From contig PALV01000017.1 of the NCBI GenBank assembly GCA_002706685.1, positions 62,001 to 126,000 on the forward strand: a stretch of 64,000 nt of DNA, given 5' to 3'. The position numbers and the translations under genes were made by a program. The notes beneath the pieces are model-generated. The model was given only the letters and a program-made list of their open reading frames with translations. It searched no databases and was not told where the DNA came from. Positions 8,274 to 17,829 of the stretch are shown here, piece after piece. Positions within the stretch are counted from its first letter, which is position 1. Each line of letters begins with the position of its first letter. This stretch comes from Gammaproteobacteria bacterium. GTDB taxonomy: Bacteria > Pseudomonadota > Gammaproteobacteria > Pseudomonadales > Pseudohongiellaceae.

Positions 8274-9989
8274 ATGGCTGCTGCCGAAACATCAGGTAAC
8301 GCCGGCGGGGCACCCGCCAACAACAGCAAGTCGCTTTTTGGAAGTGGCAGTTTTCTGTCGGGCTTCAATCGGCTGAATATGCTGCGTCAGGCTGGTCTGT
8401 TGCTGGGACTGGCGGCGAGTATCGCGCTGGGCTTCTCGGTTGTGTTGTGGTCACAGCAGGAAGACTTCCAGCCTCTGTATCCGAGCATGCAGGGCTACAA
8501 TGTGTCAGAGCTGGCACAGGTACTGGAAACCAGCGCGATGGAGTATCGCATCGATCCGGCCAGCGGTGTGCTGCTGGTGCCGGCGGCGCGCGTCAATGAA
8601 GTACGCCTGCAGGTGGCGGCCGCTGGTATCAGTCGTGATGATGGCTACGGTTATGAGTTCATGGATCAGGAGCAGGGACTGGGTACCAGCCAGTTCATGG
8701 AAGCCAACCGCTACAAGCGCAGCCTTGAGGGCGAGCTGGCACGTACCATTGCCAGTTTCCGCCATGTACAGGCTGCCCGTGTGCACCTGGCCACGCCTGA
8801 GCGCAGTGTGTTCATCCGTAATGCCCGCAAGGCAACGGCGTCCGTGTTTCTGACGCTGAACACCGGTGCGCGTCTGACGGAAATCCAGGTTCAGTCAATC
8901 GCCAACCTGGTGGCCTCCAGCGTACCGGAAATGGCAGCCGAGGATGTTACGGTTGTTGATCAGTCTGGCAATCTGCTGTCGCGCCGCGGTGAGAATCGCG
9001 AACTGGCCATTGCCGGTGAACAGTTTGAGTATGTGCGTCGTTACGAAGAGACCCTGTCTGGTCGTATCAGTCGCATCCTGATGCCACTGCTGGGCAGTGG
9101 TAATTTTACTGCCGAAGTAAACGCTGATATTGACTTTACACGCAGCGAAGAAGCGGCCGAAACCTATAACCCTGACAGCACCGTGCTGCGCAGTGAGCAG
9201 TCAATGGATGAGCGCCGCAATGGTGGCGATATCATCGCCGGCATTCCGGGTGCCCTGAGTAACCAGCCACCGGCCGCCGGTGTCGCACCGGAAGTTGCTG
9301 CCAATGGCGCTGGTGCCGCTACCGCTGCCAATGGTGACAACACCAATACCCGTACCCAGGCCACCCGTAACTACGAGGTGGATAGAACGATCAGCTACAC
9401 CAGCTACGACCCTGTGGCAGTGCGACGCCTGTCTGTTGCGGTGGTGGTTGACGAACCTGCCGGCGAAGGTGCCCAGCCCTGGGCGCAGGAAGATCTGGAT
9501 CGCATTACTGCGCTGGTGCGCGACGCGGTTGGTTTTGACGCTGAGCGTGGTGACAGTGTTACGGTAATCAACCGGGCGTTTGCACAGGCTGACGCGATGA
9601 CCATGGAAAGTATCCCTATGTGGGAACAGCCCTGGTTTGGCAGTGTGCTGCGACAGCTGGGCGCTGCAATGTTCCTGCTGCTGATGGTGTTTGGCGTGCT
9701 GATGCCTACCCTGAAGCGACTGGCTGCGGTAGGCAGCGGCGGCAACAATCTGCCTGCTGTTGCGGGTGCCCAGTCGCAGGGTGGTAATGGCGAGGTGCGA
9801 TTCACAGAGGTTAAACCAGACGCGTCGTCCGGCCCCAAAGAATCTGTTACGCTCAGCGGCGGTGAGGATATGATGCTGACCGGCCCTGGCGATAGTTACG
9901 AGCGACAACTCAGCGCCATTAAAGGGCTGGTGGCTCAGGATCCTGCGCGTGTAGCGCAGGTTGTGAAAAACTGGATAAGTAACGACTAA
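8274..9989 (+). CDS. fliF: Flagellar MS-ring protein FliF
   Basis: Builds the membrane MS ring that anchors the basal body and houses the export gate. The 571 residues include a first membrane helix (AGLLLGLAASIALGFSVVLW), the YscJ-type ring-building domain (FQPLYPSMQGYNVSELAQVLE, FMDQEQGLGTSQFMEANRYKRSLEGELART), a low-complexity Ala/Asn-rich periplasmic linker around 325-365, a second membrane helix (LGAAMFLLLMVFGVLMPTL) and the C-terminal FliG-binding tail (IKGLVAQDPARVAQVVKNWISND). Length and order are typical of the family. Confidence 0.95.
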   Translation: MAAAETSGNAGGAPANNSKSLFGSGSFLSGFNRLNMLRQAGLLLGLAASIALGFSVVLWSQQEDFQPLYPSMQGYNVSELAQVLETSAMEYRIDPASGVLLVPAARVNEVRLQVAAAGISRDDGYGYEFMDQEQGLGTSQFMEANRYKRSLEGELARTIASFRHVQAARVHLATPERSVFIRNARKATASVFLTLNTGARLTEIQVQSIANLVASSVPEMAAEDVTVVDQSGNLLSRRGENRELAIAGEQFEYVRRYEETLSGRISRILMPLLGSGNFTAEVNADIDFTRSEEAAETYNPDSTVLRSEQSMDERRNGGDIIAGIPGALSNQPPAAGVAPEVAANGAGAATAANGDNTNTRTQATRNYEVDRTISYTSYDPVAVRRLSVAVVVDEPAGEGAQPWAQEDLDRITALVRDAVGFDAERGDSVTVINRAFAQADAMTMESIPMWEQPWFGSVLRQLGAAMFLLLMVFGVLMPTLKRLAAVGSGGNNLPAVAGAQSQGGNGEVRFTEVKPDASSGPKESVTLSGGEDMMLTGPGDSYERQLSAIKGLVAQDPARVAQVVKNWISND

Positions 9990-9991
9990 TA

Positions 9992-11002
9992 ATGGCTGAG
10001 AGAATGGCTGACAACATGAACAATCTGGAGCGTGCCGCGATTCTGTTGATGAGCATGGGCGAAAAAGACGCCGCTGAAGTGCTCAAGCAGATGGGACCCA
10101 AGGAAGTACAGCGAGTGGGTACTGCCATGTCGTCTCTGAAATCGGTCAGCCAGGATACTGTCTCGGGTGTGCTGAATCAGTTTCTGACCGAGTGCGGTGC
10201 CCAGAGTGGTCTGGGTATCGGCGCGGAGAGCTACATCCGCAACATGCTGACTGAGGCGCTGGGTGAAGAGCGCGCCCGCAGCTTTCTGGATCGTATTCTG
10301 CTGGGCAACTCCGGCGCCGGTATCAACAGCCTGAAATGGATGGATCCGCGCTCGGTTGCGGACGTCATCAAGATGGAGCACCCGCAGATCCAGGCCGTGG
10401 TGCTGAGCTATCTGGAGCCTGATCAGTCGGCCGGTATTCTTGCGCAGTTCCCCGAAAAAGTGCGCCTGGAAATCATGATGCGAATTGCATCGCTGGAGAG
10501 CGTTCAGCCAGAGGCATTGAAGGAACTCAACGAAATTCTGGAGAAGCAGTTCTCAGGCAAGGGCTCGAATCCGTCGACCACCATCGGTGGTACCAAGACT
10601 GCTGCCGAAATCATGAACCACCTGGACAATGCGGTTGAGCAGGAACTGATGGAGTCCATCAAGGGCCTGGACGAAGATCTTGGCAATCAGATTCAGGATC
10701 TGATGTTTGTGTTTGACAACCTGCGTGAAGTCGACGACCGTGGTATTCAGGCACTGCTGCGCGAAGTGTCGTCCGAAGTATTGATTCTGGCTCTCAAAGG
10801 CGCAGACGATTTCCTCAAGGAGAAATTCTTCGGCAACATGTCCAAGCGCGCTGCCGAGCTGCTGCGCGACGACCTGGAGGCCAAGGGGCCGGTGCGTATC
10901 GTCGAAGTGGAAGCGGCACAGAAAGAAATTCTGGTGGTGGCGCGACGTATGGCCGATGCCGGCGAGATTCAGTTGAGTGGCGGCAGCGAGGCGATGATCT
11001 GA
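9992..11002 (+). CDS. fliG: Flagellar motor switch protein FliG
   Basis: Rotor protein of the C-ring; couples to the stator and, with FliM and FliN, sets rotation direction. The 336 residues show the N-terminal FliF-binding domain (LERAAILLMSMGEKDAAEVLKQMGPKEVQRVG), the middle-domain EHPQ motif (MEHPQIQAVVLSYL) and the C-terminal torque helix with the expected charged residues (DDRGIQALLREV...LKGADDFLKEKFFGNMSKRAAELLRDDLE). The start is uncertain between ATG 9992, 10007 and 10016; none has a strong ribosome-binding site, and the two-base gap from fliF suggests coupling. Confidence 0.95.
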   Translation: MAERMADNMNNLERAAILLMSMGEKDAAEVLKQMGPKEVQRVGTAMSSLKSVSQDTVSGVLNQFLTECGAQSGLGIGAESYIRNMLTEALGEERARSFLDRILLGNSGAGINSLKWMDPRSVADVIKMEHPQIQAVVLSYLEPDQSAGILAQFPEKVRLEIMMRIASLESVQPEALKELNEILEKQFSGKGSNPSTTIGGTKTAAEIMNHLDNAVEQELMESIKGLDEDLGNQIQDLMFVFDNLREVDDRGIQALLREVSSEVLILALKGADDFLKEKFFGNMSKRAAELLRDDLEAKGPVRIVEVEAAQKEILVVARRMADAGEIQLSGGSEAMI

Positions 11003-11003
11003 T

Positions 11004-11990
11004 ATGCAACGACATATATTTGACGGTACCAACCGGGTCAGCCAGAAGGCGATGGAGTCGCAGCGCATCATGCGCTGGGCGCCACCGACAATCGACAAGG
11101 CCGGTAAACTGGTACAGGTGGAACCTCGCGCCGAATCACAGTTTCGCCAGACCGTAACAGCGCATCAGGGTGCGGCCGCCGAGGCCGGCGCAGGCGATGG
11201 TCAGGCTCCAGACTTTCAGGGTACCGGTACAGGTTACGATGAGGGTTATGAACAGGGGCTGATGCTGGGCCGCAGCGAAGGGCTGAAAAAAGGCCTGGAG
11301 GAGGGGCGGCAGCAGGGCCACAAGCTGGGCTTTGAACAGGGCCATGCTGAGGGGTTTGAGAAGGGCACTGCCGAAGGTCTGCAGCAGGGGCTGCAGGATG
11401 CCGATCAGCAGGTCCGTCAGCAGCTCAACGTGCTGAACAGTGTCATGACTCATCTGACACATGCACTTAATGAACAGGATTACCAGCTGGAACAGGCACT
11501 GCTTGGCATTGTCCGCGAGGTTTCACGTCAGGTGATTCAGCGCGAACTGAGCATCGACAGCAAACATATCATGCAGATTGTGCAGCAGGCCCTGAATACA
11601 CTGCCACCGACCCGTGACAACGTGCGAATTCTGGTCAACAGCGCCGACAAGGAGCTGGTGATGCGAGCCGCCGAAGAGGGCGGCGAGAACTGGCGTGTCA
11701 TCGGCAGCGCACAGATTGAGCGCGGCGGCTGTCGTGTTGAAACAGATCACAGTGCGGTCGACTTTACCGTCAGCACACGATTCAACCAGGCAGTGGAGCA
11801 GATCGTCGCCAAACAGTTTATGGAAGATGATGATCCACGCCAGAAGGGCGTGCCACCGGGTGAAGACCTGCAGGAGGCACCTGAACCGGTTGTAAAAACA
11901 AGCAGCGCCAAAGCCAGTAAACGTTCGCTGGCGGAAGAGGCTGCCGACCTGGGCAGTGCTACCGATATCGCGTCCGAGCAGGAGTCCTGA
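11004..11990 (+). CDS. fliH: Flagellar export ATPase regulator FliH
   Basis: Stator-like subunit that binds FliI and docks it at the export gate. Residues about 78-130 form an unusually regular run of GxxxG units ([39 protein letters not shown]), the glycine-repeat helix known in FliH. A conserved C-terminal domain ([18 protein letters not shown] ... [16 protein letters not shown]) follows, then a polar tail of about 50 residues. It starts two nt after the fliG stop, and the next gene, fliI, starts one base after its own stop. Confidence 0.9.
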   Translation: MQRHIFDGTNRVSQKAMESQRIMRWAPPTIDKAGKLVQVEPRAESQFRQTVTAHQGAAAEAGAGDGQAPDFQGTGTGYDEGYEQGLMLGRSEGLKKGLEEGRQQGHKLGFEQGHAEGFEKGTAEGLQQGLQDADQQVRQQLNVLNSVMTHLTHALNEQDYQLEQALLGIVREVSRQVIQRELSIDSKHIMQIVQQALNTLPPTRDNVRILVNSADKELVMRAAEEGGENWRVIGSAQIERGGCRVETDHSAVDFTVSTRFNQAVEQIVAKQFMEDDDPRQKGVPPGEDLQEAPEPVVKTSSAKASKRSLAEEAADLGSATDIASEQES

Positions 11991-11991
11991 G

Positions 11992-13491
11992 GTGTTCCAG
12001 CGTCAGAGTCTGGCGCAGCGACTGCGCTGTTATCGTCCCGATCGCCCGCTGGCCATTGAGCCGGTCATTGTCGGACGCCTGACCCGCGTAGTTGGTCTCA
12101 CACTGGAAGCCGTTGGCTGCAACGTGTCACTGGGCAGTCGCTGTCTGGTTGCACACCCCAGCGGCAGGGACATTGAAGCCGAAGTGGTTGGCTTTGACGG
12201 TCCACGAATCTTTTTAATGCCGCTTTACAGTGTTGAAGGCCTGCAGCCTGGTGCCCGCATCGTGCCGGCACCTGCCACCGAAACCCTGTGGGTGGGTGAT
12301 GGCCTGCTGGGTCGTGTTCTGAACGGTTTCGGCGAGCCCATCGATGGCCACGGACCGCTGTCAATCAAGGAATGCCGGCCGGCCGGTCCCGAACGCAGTA
12401 TCAACCCGCTGAAACGCCAGCCGATCAAACAGACTCTTGACGTGGGTATTGCAGCCATCAACGGCCTGTTGACGGTGGGCAAAGGCCAGCGTATTGGTTT
12501 GTTCGCTGGCTCGGGTGTCGGTAAATCTGTGCTGCTGGGCATGATGACGCGCTTTACCGAAGCGGATGTGATTGTGGTTGGCCTGATTGGTGAACGGGGC
12601 CGTGAGGTTAAAGAATTCATTGATGAAATCCTCGGTGAAGAGGGGCTGCGGCGTTCTGTGGTCGTGGCGTCACCGGCCGACGATTCACCGTTGATGCGAC
12701 TGCGGGCGGCGACCGTGACCACCCGGATTGCCGAGGGTTTCCGTGATCAGGGCAAAGACGTTTTGCTGCTGATGGATTCACTGACACGTTATGCCATGGC
12801 TCAGCGTGAGATCGCGCTGGCGATTGGTGAACCACCGGCGACCAAGGGTTATCCGCCATCGGTGTTTGCGCGCATTCCGCAACTGGTGGAACGTGCCGGT
12901 AATGCCGATCAGGGCGAAGGCACAATCACCGCGTTTTATACCGTACTGACCGAGGGTGACGACCAGCAGGATCCAATTGCAGACTCGTCTCGTGCGATTC
13001 TGGATGGTCACATTGTACTGTCGCGGGCACTGGCCGAGCAGGGCCACTATCCGGCCATCGATGTGGAAGCCTCCATCAGTCGTGTCATGCCGGCCGTGGT
13101 CAGTGCCGATCATCTGGCCAAGGCGCAATTGTTCAAGCGCACCTATTCCCGCTATCAGCAGAATCGCGATCTGATCAGTGTCGGGGCCTACACCATGGGC
13201 GCTGACCGCGATATCGACTTTGCCATTGAGCGCATGCCGCACCTGCGTCAGTTCCTGCAACAGGGACTGACCGAAAGCGTTGCCCTGAGTGAAGCTGTGC
13301 TTCGTCTGGGACGCGCCATCGCGCCACCCACCAGAACCTTGCCAGGCAGTCGACCTGGCGCTGACGGCGCTGCCAGCAATGTAACCCAGATGCCTCCGCG
13401 TGACAGTCAGAACGGTGGCGCTTCGGCACCGGGCCGTACGCTGGGTGGCCGGGATCGCCAGAGTCCTGACCAGGCTGGTGGCAGTCGCTGA
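11992..13491 (+). CDS. fliI: Flagellum-specific ATPase FliI
   Basis: Cytoplasmic ATPase that energises unfolding and delivery of flagellar export substrates. The 499 residues carry Walker A ([15 protein letters not shown]), [13 protein letters not shown], Walker B ([18 protein letters not shown]) and the [10 protein letters not shown] segment. The start is GTG 11992 with AGGAG upstream; the [16 protein letters not shown]-terminus fits. After the normal end near GRAIAPP there is a Gly/Pro/Ser/Arg-rich tail of about 50 residues not usual in FliI, making it longer than the common 440-460. It overlaps fliJ by ATGA. Confidence 0.95.
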   Translation: MFQRQSLAQRLRCYRPDRPLAIEPVIVGRLTRVVGLTLEAVGCNVSLGSRCLVAHPSGRDIEAEVVGFDGPRIFLMPLYSVEGLQPGARIVPAPATETLWVGDGLLGRVLNGFGEPIDGHGPLSIKECRPAGPERSINPLKRQPIKQTLDVGIAAINGLLTVGKGQRIGLFAGSGVGKSVLLGMMTRFTEADVIVVGLIGERGREVKEFIDEILGEEGLRRSVVVASPADDSPLMRLRAATVTTRIAEGFRDQGKDVLLLMDSLTRYAMAQREIALAIGEPPATKGYPPSVFARIPQLVERAGNADQGEGTITAFYTVLTEGDDQQDPIADSSRAILDGHIVLSRALAEQGHYPAIDVEASISRVMPAVVSADHLAKAQLFKRTYSRYQQNRDLISVGAYTMGADRDIDFAIERMPHLRQFLQQGLTESVALSEAVLRLGRAIAPPTRTLPGSRPGADGAASNVTQMPPRDSQNGGASAPGRTLGGRDRQSPDQAGGSR

Positions 13492-13934
13492 TGCAGCGCG
13501 TCAAACGGATGCAGCCAGTACTGCGTATTGCCGAGCTTGAGGCCGACAAGGCTGGCCGCATGCTGTCCATGGCGCAGCAGCGCCTGAAGGCAGAGCAGCA
13601 AAAGCTGGCTCAGCTGGGTGACTATCAGCAGGACTATCGTGAACGATTACAGAGTGCTGGCAAGCAGGGCATGTCAGTTGATCGGCTGCGTCTGTTCGAC
13701 GGCTTCAATCGTCAGCTCGATAGCGCCATGACTCATCAAAAAACTGTCATTGCACACTTTGAACAGGAAGTGGCGGCCTGCCATCGCAAGTGGCAGCAGC
13801 TGGATATCCGTCACAAGAGCCTGGAAAAAATGCTGGGTCGATTGCAGCTTGAGGCAGAAAAAGCACAGGCGCGCAATGAACAGCGTAACCACGACGAATA
13901 TGCACGCCGCCGTCCTGGCGGTGGCTGGCGTTAA
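13491..13934 (+). CDS. fliJ: Flagellar export chaperone FliJ
   Basis: Coiled-coil protein that acts like the central stalk of the FliH-FliI export ATPase and assists substrate delivery. The 147 residues are strongly helical and rich in Gln, Lys, Arg and Leu (AELEADKAGRMLSMAQQRLKAEQ; HRKWQQLDIRHKSLEKMLGR), with the usual family length. The start codon overlaps the fliI stop (ATGA). It ends the transcription unit that begins at fleS; a sigma-54 promoter for fliK begins 30 nt later. Confidence 0.9.
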   Translation: MQRVKRMQPVLRIAELEADKAGRMLSMAQQRLKAEQQKLAQLGDYQQDYRERLQSAGKQGMSVDRLRLFDGFNRQLDSAMTHQKTVIAHFEQEVAACHRKWQQLDIRHKSLEKMLGRLQLEAEKAQARNEQRNHDEYARRRPGGGWR

Positions 13935-13964
13935 GTTTCAGAACGACGGCACCGCTCCATCTCT

Positions 13965-13979
13965 TGGCAAGGTTCTTGC
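13965..13979 (+). promoter_or_regulatory. Sigma-54 promoter of fliK
   Basis: TGGCAA-GGTTC-TTGC followed by T has exact -24/-12 spacing, with one departure from TGGCAC. The predicted start point near 13991 leaves about 27 nt before the ATG at 14018, which supports that start over the ATG at 13997. Confidence 0.75.
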
Positions 13980-14017
13980 TCATACTTTCCGGTGAAATGA
14001 GTTACAGGAAGCTCTCC

Positions 14018-15994
14018 ATGTTGTCAGCCAATGAATTTATGCAGTTTTTGTCAGGCGCCGTCATGCCAGCCTCAAAGCCGGCAAATGATCGCAGCCATGC
14101 CGTTGTGCCCGTCGAAGATTCCGCCTCATCGCTGTTATCCGGTGAGCACAGCAGTGAGGACGCGCGCGCTAAAATCAGCGAGATGTTGTCCCGACTGGAC
14201 ACTGCAAACCCAGACAAATCGGGGGAAGACAGTGAATTTGCACGCACTTTCCTGCACGACCTGCAGTCTTTGCTGGCAACCGAGGTTAACAATGCTGACT
14301 GGTTCGCGGAGCGCGGCAGCGCTTTAAATACGGGCTCGCAGCAGCCTGGCGGATCGCTGCTGATGACGGGCGAAACAGGCGCGCAGGCGCAGCCATGGAC
14401 ACTGGACGAACTGACGCAACTGGCACAGCAATTCCTGGTGGACGGAAAACAATTGCCGGAAGCAGCATGGCAGGACGGTCAGAATTTGCCTCAACAGCTT
14501 GCCGCTCTGCTGTCCGGACTGGAAACGTCTGGCTCGGCCAGGTCGATGTCGGCAGAGTTGGGCATACCGGCTCAGAGTTCGCCGGCAACTGCCACATCAG
14601 TGGCTGACGTTTTATCTACTACTGGCGTTTCCGCCACTGCCCAGACTTCAGCGCCACTGCAGGGCCTTAACTTGAGCCTTAATGCCGTTCAGCCCCGAGG
14701 CGAGCAGGCAGTTTCTGCCGACCTCACTACGGCGACAGCCGATAAGGCAGCCCGAATAAGCGAAGCGATCTCATCACAGGCAGCGCTGGCCTCTGCTGCC
14801 AGTGCAGCGACTGCGGATGCTGAAGCGGCAGCATCACTAGCTGCTGACAAGGCAGGCGCGACGCTTGCAGCTAATCAGACAGTAAACCTGCAGAATTTGC
14901 AGCCACAGTCAGCCTCTTCCGAATTGTCCGCTGTCCAGCCGGGTGCTTCGATGCCTGGTGGGGCAGCTGTTAACGCGAAGCTGCAGACTGTCGCCACTGA
15001 AGCAGCCAATCAGCTGGCTGCCAACACCAGCGCTGCGAGTCAGCCAGTTGGTGCTGAACCTCTGACGGCAGACGATGGTAGCAACATACTGCAGACAAGC
15101 ACCAATACTGAGAAAAGCGCAGCAGCCACTGCGGTGAGCGCATCCGTCGATGCAGCCATTCCGGCGGTGCCGCTAGCCGAGCCGAGGCGCTCAACCCTGG
15201 CTGAGCAGCTTTCGTCGGCCAATAGACGGGGCGCTGATGCCGGAACGACTACACTTGGCTCTGCAACGGCAGGCCCGTTGCAGGCGGCCGCCGGATTCAC
15301 CGTCAGTGAGTCCATGACACCCGCAGGCGGGAACCTGAGCCTGGCGATTGAGCAGGTCATGGCTGAGTCGGCGGGGACGGATAGCAATTCACCTGCACGT
15401 CAGGAAGCCAGTCTGCTGAAGTCGGCAACACCGACCGCGCAGGAACTGGCTGCTGAACTGTTTGGCGCAGCTGACCAGCGCCGCACGAATTCACAGTCCG
15501 CAGCAACACTCAGCAATGCCGCGAGCATGGCACCAGCCGCGCGTGGCGCTGACTCCAGTCTGATGCTGCAGGTGGGCAGCTTTGGTCAGGCCGGCTGGGG
15601 CGATAATGTTGCGCGGCAGCTGATGGTCATGACTGCCAATGGCATCAACAGTGCGCAGATTCGCCTGGATCCGCCAGAGCTTGGCACGCTGTCCGTTCGT
15701 GTACAGATGGTTGACCAGTCGGCTACCGTGAATTTTGTCAGCCAGCATGCCATGGTCCGTGATGCGCTGGACGCCCAGATTCCGCGACTTCAGGATCTGT
15801 TCCGCAACGAAGGAATTGATCTGCTTGACGTGACCGTCTCTGATCAGCAGACGTCTGCGCAGGGAGATGGGCATGGACAGGATGGACGTGGTTCGCGACA
15901 TTCGGGCGGTGAGCTCGACAGCGATCGGGATAGCGCAGAAACGCTTGCCAATATTCCGGCGCGCAGCCTGCACCTGGTTGATGAACACGTTTAA
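14018..15994 (+). CDS. fliK: Flagellar hook-length control protein FliK
   Basis: Secreted molecular ruler that measures the hook and switches export specificity through FlhB. The 658 residues have a long low-complexity Ala/Ser/Gln/Thr-rich central part (about 190-500), as in other FliK proteins, and the conserved C-terminal Flg_hook domain (QAGWGDNVARQLMVMTANG, AQIRLDPPELGTLSVRVQM, VNFVSQHAMVRDALDAQIPRLQDLF). ATG 14018 has AGGAA 7 nt upstream and fits the sigma-54 start point. It appears to be a single-gene unit, because a palindrome with a T-run follows and fliL has its own promoter. Confidence 0.9.
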   Translation: MLSANEFMQFLSGAVMPASKPANDRSHAVVPVEDSASSLLSGEHSSEDARAKISEMLSRLDTANPDKSGEDSEFARTFLHDLQSLLATEVNNADWFAERGSALNTGSQQPGGSLLMTGETGAQAQPWTLDELTQLAQQFLVDGKQLPEAAWQDGQNLPQQLAALLSGLETSGSARSMSAELGIPAQSSPATATSVADVLSTTGVSATAQTSAPLQGLNLSLNAVQPRGEQAVSADLTTATADKAARISEAISSQAALASAASAATADAEAAASLAADKAGATLAANQTVNLQNLQPQSASSELSAVQPGASMPGGAAVNAKLQTVATEAANQLAANTSAASQPVGAEPLTADDGSNILQTSTNTEKSAAATAVSASVDAAIPAVPLAEPRRSTLAEQLSSANRRGADAGTTTLGSATAGPLQAAAGFTVSESMTPAGGNLSLAIEQVMAESAGTDSNSPARQEASLLKSATPTAQELAAELFGAADQRRTNSQSAATLSNAASMAPAARGADSSLMLQVGSFGQAGWGDNVARQLMVMTANGINSAQIRLDPPELGTLSVRVQMVDQSATVNFVSQHAMVRDALDAQIPRLQDLFRNEGIDLLDVTVSDQQTSAQGDGHGQDGRGSRHSGGELDSDRDSAETLANIPARSLHLVDEHV

Positions 15995-16003
15995 TTGCCA
16001 TTG

Positions 16004-16064
16004 ATGTTAAAGGGGACGGAGGGATTTAGCCAGCTAAATCCCTCCGTCCCCTTTAACATTTTTT
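16004..16064 (+). repeat. 27-bp perfect palindrome with T-run (REP-like element or terminator)
   Basis: The arms 16004-16030 and 16033-16059 are exact reverse complements separated by only CA. Each arm contains GGGGACGGAGGGATTT. Six T residues (16059-16064) follow the right arm, so on the plus strand the structure would work as an intrinsic terminator for fliK. The G-rich motif resembles REP sequences mobilised by RAYT transposases in many proteobacteria; that comparison is from memory. No transposase lies nearby. Confidence 0.8.
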
Positions 16065-16189
16065 GACGTCACAAAATTGGCGCTTGCTGCGCTGCTATCG
16101 TTAATACTTCGTCCTTGGTGCGTCCGCACCATTCGCTATATAATTGAAAACTTTACACTTACCTTCCACTCCACAAGCCTGGCTAATAC

Positions 16190-16204
16190 TGGCACAAGGA
16201 TTGC
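16190..16204 (+). promoter_or_regulatory. Sigma-54 promoter of fliLMNOPQR-flhB
   Basis: TGGCAC-AAGGA-TTGC followed by T is a perfect -24/-12 site. The predicted start near 16216 gives a leader of about 70 nt containing a hairpin at 16221-16242 (GTGAGCGTC / GACGTCAC, one bulge). Eight closely spaced genes follow before the next promoter at 21764. Confidence 0.88.
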
Positions 16205-16285
16205 TTCCCCACTGGTAAACGTGAGCGTCATTTCGACGTCACAAGATAACTGTGCGGCAGCAAACCGTTACAAAACGAGGAAATA

Positions 16286-16804
16286 ATGGCTGACGACGAT
16301 CTGGAATCCCAGGAAAAGGCGCAAAAGAAAGGCGCCAGAAACAAACTCCTGCTGATCATAATTTTACTGCTGGTGCTGATTGGCGCTGGTGGCGGCGCGG
16401 CATGGTTCTTCCTGCTGACACCGGGTGATGCTGAAACCGCGACGGCAGAGGGCGAAGAGGCAGAGACCGAGGCCGCGCCACTGGAGCCCATGCAGTACCA
16501 GAGTCTGGCCCCGCCGTTTGTTGTGAACTTTCCCTACCAGGGTCGCCAGCGCTACCTGCAGGCTGAGATCAGTGTCATGAGTCGTGATGCTGCTGCCCTG
16601 GAGGCACTGAGGCTGCACATGCCGGCTGTCAGACATGCGCTCAACAATCTGTTCAGCGCGCAGTTGATTCTGGTTTTTGAAGATCCGTCGGGCATCGAGG
16701 CCCTGCGCGAGCTGGCCACTGCTGAAGTCCGGCAGGTGCTGGAACGCGAGATCGGCCGTCCGGGAATTGAAGAAGTTCTGTTTACCAGCTTTGTAATGCA
16801 ATAG
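16286..16804 (+). CDS. fliL: Flagellar basal body-associated protein FliL
   Basis: Inner-membrane protein that surrounds the stator units and supports torque. The 172 residues have a charged cytoplasmic N-terminus, one membrane helix (LLLIIILLLVLIGAGGGAAWFF, about 18-40), an acidic Glu/Ala linker, and a periplasmic domain with the conserved features YQSLAPPFVVNF, RYLQAEISVMSRD and a C-terminal VLFTSFVMQ. GAGGAAAT provides the ribosome-binding site. It is the first gene of the unit driven by the promoter at 16190. Confidence 0.92.
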   Translation: MADDDLESQEKAQKKGARNKLLLIIILLLVLIGAGGGAAWFFLLTPGDAETATAEGEEAETEAAPLEPMQYQSLAPPFVVNFPYQGRQRYLQAEISVMSRDAAALEALRLHMPAVRHALNNLFSAQLILVFEDPSGIEALRELATAEVRQVLEREIGRPGIEEVLFTSFVMQ

Positions 16805-16822
16805 CTTGTTGGGGATATCCTG

Positions 16823-17791
16823 ATGCAGGATCTGTTATCACAAGACGAAATTGATGCGCTTCTCCACGGCGTTGATGAGGGCGCCCTGGAAGAGGATTCA
16901 CTTGATGATCCGGGTACCGTCCGTGCCTATGACCTGACCAGTCAGGACCGGATTGTGCGTGGGCGTATGCCGACGCTGGAAATGATCAACGAGCGTTTTG
17001 CCCGCTATACCCGTATCAGCCTGTTTAATCTTCTGCGTCGCTCTGCGGATGTATCGCTGGGCGGTGTGCAGATCACCAAGTTCGGTGAATACCTGCATAC
17101 CCTGTATGTACCGACCAGTCTGAACCTGGTGAAGTTTCGCCCCCTGCGCGGTACTGCGCTGATCGTGCTGGATGCCAAACTGGTATTCAAACTGGTGGAC
17201 AACTACTTTGGTGGTGATGGCCGTCACGCCAAGATTGAGGGTCGTGAATTTACCCCGACCGAGCTGCGTGTTGTGCAGATGGTACTGAATCAGATCTTTG
17301 TGGACCTGGGTGAAGCATGGCGCAATGTCTACAAGCTGGAGTTCGATCACCTGCGCTCGGAAGTCAATCCCTCGATGTCCAACATCGTCAGCCCCAGTGA
17401 AGTCGTGGTGGTGAGCAGCTTCCATGTGGAACTGGACGGTGGTGGTGGTGACATCCACATTACCCAGCCTTACTCAATGATCGAACCTATCCGCGAACTG
17501 CTCGATGCCGGTATGCAGAGTGATGTGGATGAACACGATGAGCGCTGGGGTAAGGCACTGAAAGAACAGATCAAACACGCAACGGTCAATTTCACCTGTG
17601 ATGTGTTTGAGCGCGAGATTACGCTGCGTGATGTTGTTGACCTGGAAGAGGGCGACATCATCCCGGTGGAGATGCCGGAAACGGTTGTCCTGAAAGCCAA
17701 TGGCGTACCGCTGTTTGAAACACGTGTCGGTACATCCAACGGCAATCTGGCACTGAGAATCGAAGGTATTTATCGCGGTATTGAAGACTAG
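16823..17791 (+). CDS. fliM: Flagellar motor switch protein FliM
   Basis: C-ring protein that binds CheY-phosphate and changes rotation direction. The 322 residues begin with the CheY-binding peptide (LLSQDEIDALLHG). The middle CheC-like domain (EMINERFARYTRISLFNLLRRSADVS, TALIVLDAKLVFKLVDNYFGG) and a C-terminal SpoA domain (LRDVVDLEEGDIIPVEMP ... FETRVGTSNGNLALRI) follow. All family landmarks and the usual length are present. Its partners FliG and FliN are encoded nearby. Confidence 0.96.
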   Translation: MQDLLSQDEIDALLHGVDEGALEEDSLDDPGTVRAYDLTSQDRIVRGRMPTLEMINERFARYTRISLFNLLRRSADVSLGGVQITKFGEYLHTLYVPTSLNLVKFRPLRGTALIVLDAKLVFKLVDNYFGGDGRHAKIEGREFTPTELRVVQMVLNQIFVDLGEAWRNVYKLEFDHLRSEVNPSMSNIVSPSEVVVVSSFHVELDGGGGDIHITQPYSMIEPIRELLDAGMQSDVDEHDERWGKALKEQIKHATVNFTCDVFEREITLRDVVDLEEGDIIPVEMPETVVLKANGVPLFETRVGTSNGNLALRIEGIYRGIED

Positions 17792-17829
17792 CCTGATTTC
17801 GAAAACCAGGCACGAACGAGGAGAATCGC

